A DNA stretch of 64,000 bases, taken from CAZNHL01 sp964572965. Lineage in GTDB: Bacteria; Bacteroidota; Bacteroidia; Cytophagales; UBA9547. Under the pieces are notes generated by a model that made no database searches, was not told the DNA's origin, and saw only the letters and a list, made by a program, of their open reading frames with translations. Both the position numbers and the translations under genes were made by a program. Position 1 is the stretch's first letter. Every line of letters begins with the position of its first letter. Of the stretch, positions 36,200 through 44,530 are shown piece by piece. The DNA lies in assembly GCA_964572965.1 (NCBI GenBank), contig CAZNHL010000005.1, forward strand, positions 1 to 64,000. The letters run 5' to 3'.

Positions 36200-37288
36200 A
36201 TGAAATTAATCCAAAAGGGCCATTTAGCCAACAGCATTCCTCTTCATGTAATTATATGGGGAATTTTGTTTGGGTTTCCTTTGCTCTTTATGCCCGGTGA
36301 CTCTGAACTGAGTTTTAATGTATATATGCGTGTATGGACGCCTATTATATGTTCAGCACTTATTTTTTACACCAATTTTTTTTTCCTGATAGATAAGCTG
36401 CTGCTGCAGCATAAGACCGCATGGTTTATAGTAGTCAATATCTCTTTAATTATTCTCTGTATTTATTGCGTAGATGTGTTAAGAGAGGCTTTAAATATAC
36501 ATAACAACCATTTACCTCACTCACCGGACTGGAAAGGCAGCAGACCGGATGGGCACCGTCCCCCGGTAGAACCTAACCACCAGATCATGCATTTGGGCAG
36601 GATTATCAAGAATGCTTTTACATTTGTCCTGACAGTAGGGATTAGTGTTGGTGTCAGGGTTACGCAACGTTTAGTACAGTCAGAGAGTGAAAAGAAAAAT
36701 CTGGAGAATGAGAAGCTGAAATCAGAACTTACACATTTACGTTATCAGTTACAGCCGCATTTCTTTTTCAATTCTTTGAATAATATTTATTCACTCGTTG
36801 ATATAGATGCAGATAAAGCCAAAGCAGCCATTCATGGCCTGGGCAAGTTAATGCGCTATATTCTGAATGAAACAAAGGTGGAGCGCATTTTCCTTTCAGA
36901 AGAAATTGAGTTTTTACAGAACTGCAGCAAACTAATGGCTTTGCGTTTACCGGCAAAAGCGGTTTTGGAATTGAAGTTCCCGACAGTGTATCATGACAGG
37001 GAAATAGCGCCATTGTTATTTGTTTCTTTGTTGGAAAATGCTTTTAAACACGGAGTTTCTGTTAACCGCCCCACGAGTATTCTGATTGAAATGATTGTGA
37101 AGGATACCAATGTGGTATTTATTACAGAAAATACATATTACCCGAAAGGAGTAGAGGATCAGAGTATTTCCGGAATTGGTGTTGTAAATCTTCAGAAACG
37201 TTTGAGCCTTCTTTATCCGGGTAAATACAAATTGGTGCAGGAATTGCAGGGGGATATATTCAGAAGTGAACTAAGCATAGATGTATGA
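36200..37288 (+). CDS. LytS-type (His_kinase family) sensor kinase
   Basis: 362 residues. Four hydrophobic segments at the N-terminus (residues 14-165) with a His/Pro-rich loop (HNNHLPHSPDW, HRPPVEPNHQIMHLG) between the third and fourth that could bind metal. A coiled coil (EKKNLENEKLKSEL) leads to the kinase core, with the phospho-acceptor His in LQPHFFFNSLNNIYSL and an ATPase segment with LLENAFKHG and GIGVVNLQKRL. Its stop overlaps the LytTR gene start (ATGA), making a coupled two-component system. Confidence 0.94.
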   Translation: MKLIQKGHLANSIPLHVIIWGILFGFPLLFMPGDSELSFNVYMRVWTPIICSALIFYTNFFFLIDKLLLQHKTAWFIVVNISLIILCIYCVDVLREALNIHNNHLPHSPDWKGSRPDGHRPPVEPNHQIMHLGRIIKNAFTFVLTVGISVGVRVTQRLVQSESEKKNLENEKLKSELTHLRYQLQPHFFFNSLNNIYSLVDIDADKAKAAIHGLGKLMRYILNETKVERIFLSEEIEFLQNCSKLMALRLPAKAVLELKFPTVYHDREIAPLLFVSLLENAFKHGVSVNRPTSILIEMIVKDTNVVFITENTYYPKGVEDQSISGIGVVNLQKRLSLLYPGKYKLVQELQGDIFRSELSIDV

Positions 37289-38022
37289 GAAAGATCACAT
37301 GTTTGATTGTAGATGATGAACCGCTGGCACTTGATCTGATTGAGAGCTATGTGAAACGTACTCCTTTTCTGGAACTGGTAGGCAGGTGCTCCAGCCCTTT
37401 TGAAGCAATGGAAGTATTGGATACTCAAAAGGTAGATCTGATGTTCTTGGATATACAGATGCCGGAGCTGAACGGGCTGGAATTTTCGAGGACTTTAAGT
37501 AACTCTGATGTGCGCATTGTGTTTACTACTGCTTTTGAGCAGTATGCTTTAGATGGGTTTAAAGTGGATGCACTGGATTATCTTTTGAAGCCGTTCAATT
37601 ATGAAGAGTTTTTAAAGGCAGCCAATAAAGCAAAGGACTGGTTTGCTCTGGTTGATAAAGGACAGCAGGTTTCTGCAGGAGATAATAATGATTTTATATT
37701 CGTGAAATCGGGTTATAAACTCGTTAAAATAAAGATAAATGATATTCTTTATTTTGAAGGTGTAAAAGATTATGTGAAAATTCACTTACAAAGCCAGCCG
37801 ACAAAGCCTATTATGTCGCTGATGAGCCTGAAGTCTTTGGAAGAGCAAATGTCTGAGAAGAAATTTATGCGCATTCATAGATCCTTTATTGTTAATTTAG
37901 ACAGCATTGAAGCAATTGAACGCGGTCAGGTGCTTATTAACAAAGTTTCTATAACTGTGGCTGATAACTATAAGGATCGTTTTAATGAATACCTGGCAGC
38001 GAAGTCCATGCATTTTAACTAG
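37285..38022 (+). CDS. LytTR family response regulator
   Basis: 245 residues. The receiver (1-120) has the Asp10/Asp11 pair, phospho-acceptor Asp56 in FLDIQMPE, TTAFEQYAL and LKPF. The LytTR DNA-binding domain (about 140-245) has FVKSGYKLVKI, ILYFEGVKDYVKIH and FMRIHRSFIVNLDSI. Partner of the coupled LytS-type kinase. It has the same layout as the orphan regulator at 12625. Confidence 0.95.
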   Translation: MRKITCLIVDDEPLALDLIESYVKRTPFLELVGRCSSPFEAMEVLDTQKVDLMFLDIQMPELNGLEFSRTLSNSDVRIVFTTAFEQYALDGFKVDALDYLLKPFNYEEFLKAANKAKDWFALVDKGQQVSAGDNNDFIFVKSGYKLVKIKINDILYFEGVKDYVKIHLQSQPTKPIMSLMSLKSLEEQMSEKKFMRIHRSFIVNLDSIEAIERGQVLINKVSITVADNYKDRFNEYLAAKSMHFN

Positions 38023-38061
38023 TAGACAAAAGCCTCAGAATAACAAGGAATTTGAATTAGC

Positions 38062-38871
38062 TCATACTTTTTGTTTTATAGCGAAATAGGGCTGTTTTTC
38101 AGTCTTTTGCTTATTCCGTTCTTTGTCCAGATAATAGAAATTGAGGTATTTTATAAAATTGGAATAAGAACTGCCTACGCTAATGATAAAGCCTATTTTG
38201 CCATGTAAAAAACCTCCGTTAAGGAAATACATTTTTACAAAGGTGAATAACGGATTTACTGATAATTTCCAGCTTTGAAATTTTTTTCCTCTTCTTATAT
38301 ATTCCTCAGCGCTATACTTGCCGTAAGTATTCATTTTTTGAATATAATCATGAACAGAATTATAGCTATAGTGATGTAAATCTGAATGAAGATGTCCTAT
38401 TCCTGCTGAACCATCTGTTTCTAATTTCTCGTGGACGATATCCTTGCTGAAATGGCAGTGATTTTTATTGAATAGACGTAGCACTTTTCCCGGATACCAG
38501 AGCTTTACCCACTCATTCATGAAAAAAGTTTTTCTTGGGAAGTCGAAAGCGATCTTATCATTATTGTTAAGAAGAGTTGCCTTGATTTCATTTTCCAGAT
38601 CCACCGTTACTTCTTCATCAGCATCAATCCAGAGTACCCAGTCATTTGAAGTGTAGCTAAGAGCAAGTTGCTTAGCTGCCGAGAAGCCTAGCCACTCATG
38701 CTGAAATATTTTTACGTTAGAATAGGTCTGGGCTATTTCGAATGTTTTGTCTTTACTATAGCTGTCAACAATTATGATTTCATCAGCAAAAGAAAGAGAA
38801 GAAAGACATCTTCGGATATTCCGCTCTTCGTTAAGCGTGATAAGGATCACTGAAGTCTTAGGGGTCGTCAT
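38062..38871 (-). CDS. glycosyltransferase family 2 (WaaE/KdtX-like)
   Basis: 269 residues, cytoplasmic face. GT-A fold: SVILITLNEERNIRRCL at the N-terminus, IIIVDSYSKDKT, the DxD-type WIDADEEV, and the WaaE-family blocks WVKLWYPGKVLRLFNK and HEKLETDG. A C-terminal hydrophobic segment (FTFVKMYFLNGGFLHGKIGF) suggests membrane contact. Related enzymes add a sugar to the lipopolysaccharide core. No other LPS genes are adjacent. Confidence 0.9.
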   Translation of the reverse strand: MTTPKTSVILITLNEERNIRRCLSSLSFADEIIIVDSYSKDKTFEIAQTYSNVKIFQHEWLGFSAAKQLALSYTSNDWVLWIDADEEVTVDLENEIKATLLNNNDKIAFDFPRKTFFMNEWVKLWYPGKVLRLFNKNHCHFSKDIVHEKLETDGSAGIGHLHSDLHHYSYNSVHDYIQKMNTYGKYSAEEYIRRGKKFQSWKLSVNPLFTFVKMYFLNGGFLHGKIGFIISVGSSYSNFIKYLNFYYLDKERNKQKTEKQPYFAIKQKV

Positions 38872-39024
38872 TGAATGATACTTTTGGAGGAGTAGTAGTC
38901 AAATGTATGAAATCCCTTGAAGCTCTGAAAAAAATATCTACGAAAGTTGCTTCTTAGTAGAAGAAAGGTGCTTTATTGTCTATGTAGTTTACTTGTCTGC
39001 GGAAAGAAAATGATGGCTTGAGAA

Positions 39025-39058
39025 CTTAAACTGACTCATACATCAGAGTCAGTTTAAG
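39025..39058. repeat. perfect 13-base inverted repeat after the TonB receptor gene
   Basis: CTTAAACTGACTC/GAGTCAGTTTAAG (39025-39037 with 39046-39058, 8-base loop), 16 bases beyond the minus-strand stop. It lacks a clear T-run but is well placed as a terminator or 3' stabilising hairpin. Confidence 0.6.
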
Positions 39059-39074
39059 TCAGGTTACCCTTGGT

Positions 39075-41492
39075 TTATTTTTTAAAATCAAGAGGAATCA
39101 TCACTTTAATACTGATGTTTCGCCCCATATTATATACTCCTTGTCTTCCTGTGGCCTGATTTACACCAAGGTATTTTAACCTGTTTTGTTGATTTTGATA
39201 AGCAACATCGGTAATGTTTTGTGCTGAAATATAAACGGAAAAAATAGTACGTTTAGCCTTATTGGTAAAATCAGTGCCTATACCCGCGCTTAATAAGTAA
39301 TAATCAGGTGTCCGGGTTTCTGTATTGTAAGCCAATAAAGCCCTGTTTTGAGCCTGATTGTATTCTAGGCTCACCTGAAAATAGGTGTTTCTTAATATAT
39401 GTCCTGTTCTGTCCCTTGTAAATTTAAGTTGTGATAACCAGCGTGGGGGAGGCATAAATGGCAGGTATTTAGCCGAATCATTTTTTGCAGAAAGGTTTTG
39501 AGTGAAAACCGCAGAATAACTTTGTGTGAAACTAAACCAACGTGCAGAACGAGGGTTGATTGTCACCTGAACTTCTCCTCCATATAGTTGCGCATTACCC
39601 TGTGTATATCGGAATACAGGAACACCATTAATGATTGAATCCTGGCCGCCTTTGGTGTTTACACGTTCAGAATAGCTATAGTGCTGGATATTGTTTTGAT
39701 AAATGGCTGCATCTACATAGATGTTGGCTGTTTCATAAGTAAAACCTAAGTCTGACTGCAGAGCAATTTCAGGTACTGCATTGATATTGCCTATTTCATA
39801 ACGGTAAGTTCCTGCATGTTCGCCGTTAGATGATAATTCAGGAACAGTAGGGGCACGGAATGCACGGGAAACATTAGCGCGTAAAAGGAGCTTTTCTGTT
39901 AAGTTATATACAGCGCCAAGACTTCCTGAGACATTTGAGTAAGTTGGGTCAAAGCCAGGGAACCGCTGTTCTACTGCATTTTCAGGGGTTGTTTGGAATT
40001 TACCATTGGCATCAATCCAAAGCGGAGCAATGTGGAGAGTTCTGATGTCATAACGTACGCCTCCGCTTATAACCAATCGCCTGATTTTCTTTTTCGCAAA
40101 TGCAAATACACCATTGTCGAACAGTTTGAAGTCAGGGTAAAGCGTTTCGGCACCTTTGTTATGCATACTCTGGTACATACCATTAGTTCCTATAGTCACC
40201 TCCCAATGTTTGTATTCCGGCAATGTTAATCTGAAATCATAATAAAGGGTTTGTAAATAGAAATATAAGTCAGGTACGTCCGGGGCCAATACGTTACCAT
40301 ACTCTTTTCTATGGTTTTGACTATAGCCGACATTGGCCATGAGTGATGATTTGCCTATCAGGAAAAGGTTGTTTGTAGAAATTTTATAATTGCTGAGGTT
40401 TTGAGAATTGGATGGGTTGATACTTCTTGTACTCAATTCATTGTCAGATACTGCTACATCCTGCACTGTATCGGCTACTGCAATACTTTTGATAAAACGC
40501 CCATTGGCATCTCTTCTTCCGTCAATAATGTTGATGCGGTTATTCCATGAACAGAAGTAAAGCCGGGAGAAGCCCCACTTTTTACTGATACCAACCATTC
40601 CGTTTACATTGAGGTCTTCCCGGAAATTGGAGCCATACACGCGGCCGTCATATTGGTTTCGGTAGTTATTCGCACTTTTTTGGCTTGTACGCAGCATCCA
40701 GTTAACCCCTTTTTGTGTGCCGGCTGTCATGGCTGACCAGCCATACATATTGTTGTTGGTTTGGTAATTGCCTAAAACATTAGCGATGATTTTGCCTTCT
40801 TCAACAGGCCGTGCCGAGAGTAGTGACATCACCCCGCCAAGTCCATCTGAGCCATACATTAAACTACCCGCCCCACGAATGATTTCATAACGGTCAATAG
40901 AATATTCGTCAACCTGGATAGCATGTTCTTCTCCCCACTGGTTGTCTTCCTGCCTGATCCCGTCATGCATGGTAATCACTCTGTTAAAACCCAAGCCTCT
41001 AATCACAGGCTTTGATAAACCTACCCCGGTTGTTACTTGTGACATACCAGGTAATTTAGATACTGCGTCAGTTAAGTTGGTAGAGCTGCTTTGAAGCCAT
41101 TGGGTTTTCGAAAAAGTAGCAATAGGAATAGGGCTCTCCTTAACGATGGTTTTGGTTGAGCTGCCTGAAATGATTACTTCATCCAAAGTCACAGCGTAGT
41201 TTTCAATTACAAAGTTTTTTATCGTATCACTACTAACATCAATCGTTTCTATAATTGTTTTATGTGAAGTGTATTTTACTTCTATAGTGTACTTACCGGT
41301 TGGGATATTTTTAATAGTGTATGTTCCGTCTACATCAGTTGAAGTGCCTATTCTTAGTTCAGGAATATAGATTGCGGCACCAATTACCTCCTCATTATTC
41401 TCAATATGGGTAATTTTTCCTTTTATAGTATGCTGGCTGTAAGCAAAATAAGGCAGAAGTGTGTAGATCAGTAATTGGTAAATCAGGCGCAT
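39075..41492 (-). CDS. TonB-dependent receptor with carboxypeptidase-like N-terminal domain
   Basis: Outer-membrane active transporter, 805 residues. Signal peptide ending LPYFAYSQ, then a CarboxypepD_reg-like domain (HTIKGKITHIENNEEVIGAAIYIPE type, residues 20-100), the plug (VDEVIISGS-like TLDEVIISGSS, ISKLPGMSQVTTGVGLSKPVIRG-type block, IIRGAGSLMYGSDGLGGVMSL) and a 22-strand barrel with the TonB receptor motif LLLRANVSRAFRAPTVPELSS. The plug's VIRGLGFNRV and GSLMYG pattern is as in iron-chelate or metal receptors. Substrate not determinable. A 22-base palindrome and a -7 box lie upstream. Confidence 0.93.
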   Translation of the reverse strand: MRLIYQLLIYTLLPYFAYSQHTIKGKITHIENNEEVIGAAIYIPELRIGTSTDVDGTYTIKNIPTGKYTIEVKYTSHKTIIETIDVSSDTIKNFVIENYAVTLDEVIISGSSTKTIVKESPIPIATFSKTQWLQSSSTNLTDAVSKLPGMSQVTTGVGLSKPVIRGLGFNRVITMHDGIRQEDNQWGEEHAIQVDEYSIDRYEIIRGAGSLMYGSDGLGGVMSLLSARPVEEGKIIANVLGNYQTNNNMYGWSAMTAGTQKGVNWMLRTSQKSANNYRNQYDGRVYGSNFREDLNVNGMVGISKKWGFSRLYFCSWNNRINIIDGRRDANGRFIKSIAVADTVQDVAVSDNELSTRSINPSNSQNLSNYKISTNNLFLIGKSSLMANVGYSQNHRKEYGNVLAPDVPDLYFYLQTLYYDFRLTLPEYKHWEVTIGTNGMYQSMHNKGAETLYPDFKLFDNGVFAFAKKKIRRLVISGGVRYDIRTLHIAPLWIDANGKFQTTPENAVEQRFPGFDPTYSNVSGSLGAVYNLTEKLLLRANVSRAFRAPTVPELSSNGEHAGTYRYEIGNINAVPEIALQSDLGFTYETANIYVDAAIYQNNIQHYSYSERVNTKGGQDSIINGVPVFRYTQGNAQLYGGEVQVTINPRSARWFSFTQSYSAVFTQNLSAKNDSAKYLPFMPPPRWLSQLKFTRDRTGHILRNTYFQVSLEYNQAQNRALLAYNTETRTPDYYLLSAGIGTDFTNKAKRTIFSVYISAQNITDVAYQNQQNRLKYLGVNQATGRQGVYNMGRNISIKVMIPLDFKK

Positions 41493-41522
41493 GGATTAGT
41501 GTATTTATAAAAGTTATTTTGA

Positions 41523-41530
41523 CAAATATA
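41523..41530 (-). promoter_or_regulatory. -7 box for the TonB receptor gene
   Basis: Minus-strand TATATTTG, a full TAnnTTTG match, 30 bases before the ATG. Confidence 0.55.
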
Positions 41531-41558
41531 TAATTATAAATAATATTAACATAAAAAT

Positions 41559-41580
41559 ATTTTTAGATTAGTCTAAAAAT
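41559..41580. promoter_or_regulatory. 22-base perfect palindrome upstream of the TonB receptor (candidate operator)
   Basis: Arms ATTTTTAGA/TCTAAAAAT around TTAG, just upstream of the expected -33 position. It resembles the TTAGNNTANNCTAA style of DtxR/MntR-type sites; this is inference. Confidence 0.45.
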
Positions 41581-41589
41581 GTGGCTAAT

Positions 41590-41616
41590 AAAAAACCCAC
41601 GAATTGACTCGTGGGT
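41590..41616 (-). terminator. terminator of the Lys-rich protein gene
   Basis: Perfect 8-base stem ACCCACGA/TCGTGGGT (41595-41602 with 41609-41616). On the minus strand it is followed by TTTTTATT. Confidence 0.85.
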
Positions 41617-41643
41617 GGGAGATGATCTGTATGTAAACTGCGC

Positions 41644-41904
41644 TTAGGCAGGTTCAGAGGTCTTCTTCTTTGGCTTTGCCGGAGCTGCTTTTGCTGCTTT
41701 TTTCGTTAATTTTGCAGTTTCTTTTTCTTCTTTCTGCACAAGCTTCTTCGTTACTTTTTTGAATTTGGAAGCAAGTTTGGCAGCAAAGTTCTCAACAGAC
41801 TTCTTTACTTTTTTTCCTGCTTTTTCATCGTGGCCGTTCAACAGGCCGTGTAATTGCTCTGCAATCTGGTTGCGCAATTCGTCTTTAGAGATTTTCTTGC
41901 TCAT
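41644..41904 (-). CDS. Lys/Ala-rich histone H1-like protein
   Basis: 86 residues. The N-terminal half (SKKISKDELRNQIAEQLHGLL) is helical; the C-terminal half is Lys/Ala/Pro-rich (KKAAKAAPAKPKKK), like the tails of histone H1 and bacterial H1-like proteins. A nucleoid or nucleic-acid-binding role is likely but unproven. It has its own -7 box and terminator, so it is a genuine single gene. Confidence 0.85.
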   Translation of the reverse strand: MSKKISKDELRNQIAEQLHGLLNGHDEKAGKKVKKSVENFAAKLASKFKKVTKKLVQKEEKETAKLTKKAAKAAPAKPKKKTSEPA

Positions 41905-41924
41905 AATCTTCAGCGTTTGTAGCT

Positions 41925-41932
41925 CAAAAATA
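41925..41932 (-). promoter_or_regulatory. -7 box for the Lys-rich protein gene
   Basis: Minus-strand TATTTTTG, a full match to TAnnTTTG, 20 bases before the ATG, with TTTTTG about 15-17 bases upstream. Confidence 0.55.
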
Positions 41933-42047
41933 CGCTTAATAAGTGAACAAAAAGCGGCTTAACAAAAAGGTAATCTTTATTTAATATTAATTCTGAAATA
42001 GCACTTTAAAAACCTGATAAATCATTTTTTAAATAGATTAACATGAA

Positions 42048-42055
42048 TAAATTTG
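42048..42055 (+). promoter_or_regulatory. -7 box for mdh
   Basis: TAAATTTG, a full match to TAnnTTTG, 50 bases before the ATG. The -33 position is a T-run. Confidence 0.5.
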
Positions 42056-42105
42056 CAACTCTTATTTTAGTGTACAGATTACTAACATCATAAAACGTAA
42101 TAAAA

Positions 42106-43044
42106 ATGGCAAAAGTAACCGTAGTAGGGGCTGGTAACGTAGGTGCAACTTGCGCTGATGTATTGGCTTACAGAGAAGTAGCGAATGAAATCGTTCTTCT
42201 TGATATTAAAGAAGGTTTTGCAGAAGGTAAAGCTTTGGATATTTCTCAAAAAGCTCCTATCGACTTGTATGATTCAAGAGTAGTAGGTGTTACCAACGAT
42301 TATAGCAAAACTGCTAATTCTGATGTTGTAGTAATTACTTCAGGTTTGCCACGTAAACCGGGTATGACTCGTGACGATTTGATCGCGATCAATGCCGGTA
42401 TCGTTAAAACTGTTACAGAAAACGTTATCAAGCATTCTCCAAATGCAATCATCATTGTGGTTTCTAACCCATTGGATGTAATGACTTACCAGGCGCACAT
42501 CGCTTCTAAATTGCCAAGAACTAAAGTAATTGGTATGGCCGGTATTCTTGATACGGCACGTTACAGAGCATTTATCGCTGAAGAATTGAATGTGTCTCCA
42601 AAAGACGTTCAGGCTCAGTTGTTGGGTGGTCACGGTGATACAATGGTTCCATTGGCTCGTTACACAACTGTAGCTGGTATTCCGGTTACAGAATTGATCG
42701 ATGCTGAAACATTGCAGTCTATTCTTGAAAGAACTAAGCGTGGTGGCGGTGAACTAGTGAAATTAATGGGTACTTCTGCCTGGTATGCACCAGGTTCTGC
42801 AGCTGCTCAGATGGTTGAAGCTATCGTAAAAGACCAGAAACGCGTATTCCCTGTTTGTATCAAACTGGAAGGTGAATTCGGTATCGACAATTGCTACTTA
42901 GGTGTGCCTGTAGTATTGGGTAAAGCTGGTGTTGAGAGAATTCTTGAAGTTTCATTGAATGCTGATGAATTGGCATTATTGAAGGCTTCTGAAGTAGCTG
43001 TTAAGTCTGTAATGTCTGTTTTGGACAAACAACCGGCTGCTTAA
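42106..43044 (+). CDS. mdh: malate dehydrogenase, LDH-like type
   Basis: NAD-dependent TCA-cycle enzyme. 312 residues of the lactate-dehydrogenase-like MDH group. Seen: TVVGAGNVGATCADVLA Rossmann start, VVITSGLPRKPGMTRDDL (substrate Arg residues), IVVSNPLDVMTY, GMAGILDTARYR and the catalytic His in LLGGHGDTMVPL. Codon use looks optimised, as expected for a highly expressed gene. A 62-residue gene follows 45 bases later without an intervening terminator. Confidence 0.98.
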   Translation: MAKVTVVGAGNVGATCADVLAYREVANEIVLLDIKEGFAEGKALDISQKAPIDLYDSRVVGVTNDYSKTANSDVVVITSGLPRKPGMTRDDLIAINAGIVKTVTENVIKHSPNAIIIVVSNPLDVMTYQAHIASKLPRTKVIGMAGILDTARYRAFIAEELNVSPKDVQAQLLGGHGDTMVPLARYTTVAGIPVTELIDAETLQSILERTKRGGGELVKLMGTSAWYAPGSAAAQMVEAIVKDQKRVFPVCIKLEGEFGIDNCYLGVPVVLGKAGVERILEVSLNADELALLKASEVAVKSVMSVLDKQPAA

Positions 43045-43089
43045 TCAGCGTTTGATTTATATTATTCACTTATTTAAAAGAATAAAGAC

Positions 43090-43278
43090 ATGCCAAATAA
43101 TTTCGGTATCCCACAAATAAGCAAATACATCAGCAATACAGATTTGTTTGATGGTAAGGCAGAAGTAGCTGAGAAATACGCAGCTGCAATCAAAGCTGGT
43201 AACTTGTCAAACATGGCTGGTTACGATTTGAGTACTTACAAAAGCAAAATGGCTAAAATTAAAGTACTTTCTAAGTAG
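43090..43278 (+). CDS. small protein downstream of mdh
   Basis: 62 residues, not recognised. Soluble and helical (PQISKYISNTDLF, AEVAEKYAAAIKAGNLSNMAGYDLSTYKSKM), no signal peptide. It probably shares the mdh transcript and is followed by a strong terminator. Codon use resembles mdh, which supports it being translated. Function unknown. Confidence 0.75.
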   Translation: MPNNFGIPQISKYISNTDLFDGKAEVAEKYAAAIKAGNLSNMAGYDLSTYKSKMAKIKVLSK

Positions 43279-43304
43279 ATTTAATTGAAAAAATGTGTAT
43301 TTTC

Positions 43305-43339
43305 AATCAGCTAGGCTTCACGCTTAGCTGATTTTTTTA
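43305..43339 (+). terminator. terminator of the mdh unit
   Basis: A 9-base stem AATCAGCTA/TAGCTGATT (43305-43313 with 43325-43333), then a T-run. Confidence 0.88.
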
Positions 43340-43368
43340 TGCAAAAATTTAACTTAATATTATTTGAT

Positions 43369-43971
43369 ATGAAAAAAGTATTCGTTTTTGTTTTGGCTAT
43401 TTTTATGAGCGTTGGTATTGCTTCGGCTCAAAAAGGTGGTGGTGATGCTTCTGATAAAACTTTTGGAGCAGGTCTGGTGGCGGGTATCCCTACAGGTGTA
43501 AATGCTAAGCTGAACCTGAATCAAAAGTTTGACCTTGAATTTATGGCAGGTTTAGCTCCAAACTTTGGAGGTAATTACGCGGCTTATAATAGTAACTACA
43601 GACGTAGAAAGGATTATGCCTATGATTATTATAGCGTAAGAAGAATGGGGACTTTTCTTGTTAACTTCCATTATCATCAAAAAATTAAGGCATTGCCTGA
43701 ATTGATGTGGTATGCAGGTGGTGGTGTTCAGATGAATGTTGTTAATTATTATACGAATGACTATTGGCATAATGGTACTCATTATCGTAACGACAATGTA
43801 ACTGAAGTTAACTTAGGTTTGAATGTTAATGGAGGAGCAGAATACTTCTTTAAAGGTATTGGAGTGCCGTTGTCAGCATTTGCACAAGTTGGTGTATATG
43901 TAGAAATGGCTAATGATCCGGGATTGGCCTTTGTTGTGCCAAACGCAGGTGTGAGATACTGGTTCAAATAG
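43369..43971 (+). CDS. small outer-membrane beta-barrel protein
   Basis: 200 residues from the ATG at 43369, with a signal peptide MKKVFVFVLAIFMSVGIASAQ. An in-frame ATG at 43339 is rejected because it overlaps the terminator T-run of the preceding gene. The mature protein has alternating amphipathic strands (FGAGLVAGIPTGVNAKLNL, KFDLEFMAGLAPNFGGNY) and ends in a Phe-containing strand (NAGVRYWFK). Loops are Tyr/Asn/Arg-rich. Function unknown. It directly precedes the copper-type cluster but is separated from it by a hairpin. Confidence 0.82.
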   Translation: MKKVFVFVLAIFMSVGIASAQKGGGDASDKTFGAGLVAGIPTGVNAKLNLNQKFDLEFMAGLAPNFGGNYAAYNSNYRRRKDYAYDYYSVRRMGTFLVNFHYHQKIKALPELMWYAGGGVQMNVVNYYTNDYWHNGTHYRNDNVTEVNLGLNVNGGAEYFFKGIGVPLSAFAQVGVYVEMANDPGLAFVVPNAGVRYWFK

Positions 43972-43980
43972 TATATGATT

Positions 43981-44016
43981 TACTGCAGAGACGTTGAATG
44001 CAACCTCTCTGCAGTA
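43981..44016. terminator. long hairpin after the barrel gene
   Basis: TACTGCAGAGA/TCTCTGCAGTA 11-base perfect outer stem, one C-C mismatch, then GTTG/CAAC around AATG. No strong T-run; it separates the barrel gene from the next promoter at 44022. Confidence 0.7.
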
Positions 44017-44021
44017 ATCAT

Positions 44022-44052
44022 TTTGATCCTATTCATTTGGGGATTAGCTTTG
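44022..44052 (+). promoter_or_regulatory. promoter A of the MbnP/MbnH-type cluster
   Basis: TTTG (44022-44025), 19-base spacer, TAGCTTTG (44045-44052). The ATG at 44058 begins five bases later, so the transcript is predicted to have almost no leader. The same element precedes the paralogue at 45654. Confidence 0.75.
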
Positions 44053-44057
44053 CAATG

Positions 44058-44432
44058 ATGAATCTGACGAAACAAATAGCTTTACTAAGTATGATTACCT
44101 TATTGGTAGTTCATATTTTTAGTACTGCATTAGTTTCTGCCCATTATCAGATTAATAAGGATTTTATAGCAAAAAACCTTTGCGAGAATCGCACAAAGCC
44201 CAAGATGAATTGTAATGGCAAATGCCATTTGAAAAAAACAATGAAACGCCTGGATGGCGAAAAAACAGAAAGCAAATCGATACAATTAAGTATCTCAGAG
44301 TATATTGATACGCCGGCACTACACATTCAGGCCGGTTTTGTTTCGTTCAGAGAAAAGGATTATCAGGAAGATAATTTGCATACACTATTCTCCGGATTTA
44401 CAGTTTCCATATTCAGGCCTCCACTGGTTTAA
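44058..44432 (+). CDS. small membrane-anchored Cys-motif protein, copy A
   Basis: 124 residues from the ATG at 44058, which aligns with the paralogue start; in-frame starts at 43998 and 44055 precede it, the first lying in a hairpin loop. A hydrophobic N-terminus (MNLTKQIALLSMITLLVVHI) anchors or exports it. Then come HYQINKDFI, LCENRTKPKMNCNGKCHLKK (Cys42, Cys52, Cys56, His57) and a C-terminal FRPPLV. The Cys/His spacing suggests metal or thiol chemistry. It precedes the first di-heme peroxidase; the paralogue B precedes the MbnP-type gene. Family unnamed to my knowledge. Confidence 0.82.
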   Translation: MNLTKQIALLSMITLLVVHIFSTALVSAHYQINKDFIAKNLCENRTKPKMNCNGKCHLKKTMKRLDGEKTESKSIQLSISEYIDTPALHIQAGFVSFREKDYQEDNLHTLFSGFTVSIFRPPLV

Positions 44433-44445
44433 GCTCTTTCCTGTT

Positions 44446-44498
44446 TACTATTGCAACCTTTGGTTGTAGTATATTTGTTATACCAATCTGAGATTGGT
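44446..44498 (+). repeat. two hairpins between Cys-motif gene A and the di-heme peroxidase gene
   Basis: Hairpin 1: TACTA..CAACC/GGTTG TAGTA with a 3-base bulge (44446-44471). Hairpin 2: ACCAATC/GATTGGT, TGA loop (44482-44498). Hairpin 1 aligns with one at 46050-46077 after copy B. Confidence 0.65.
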
Positions 44499-44530
44499 CA
44501 TTCCTTATTGTATTTACTAAAATTGAAAGA

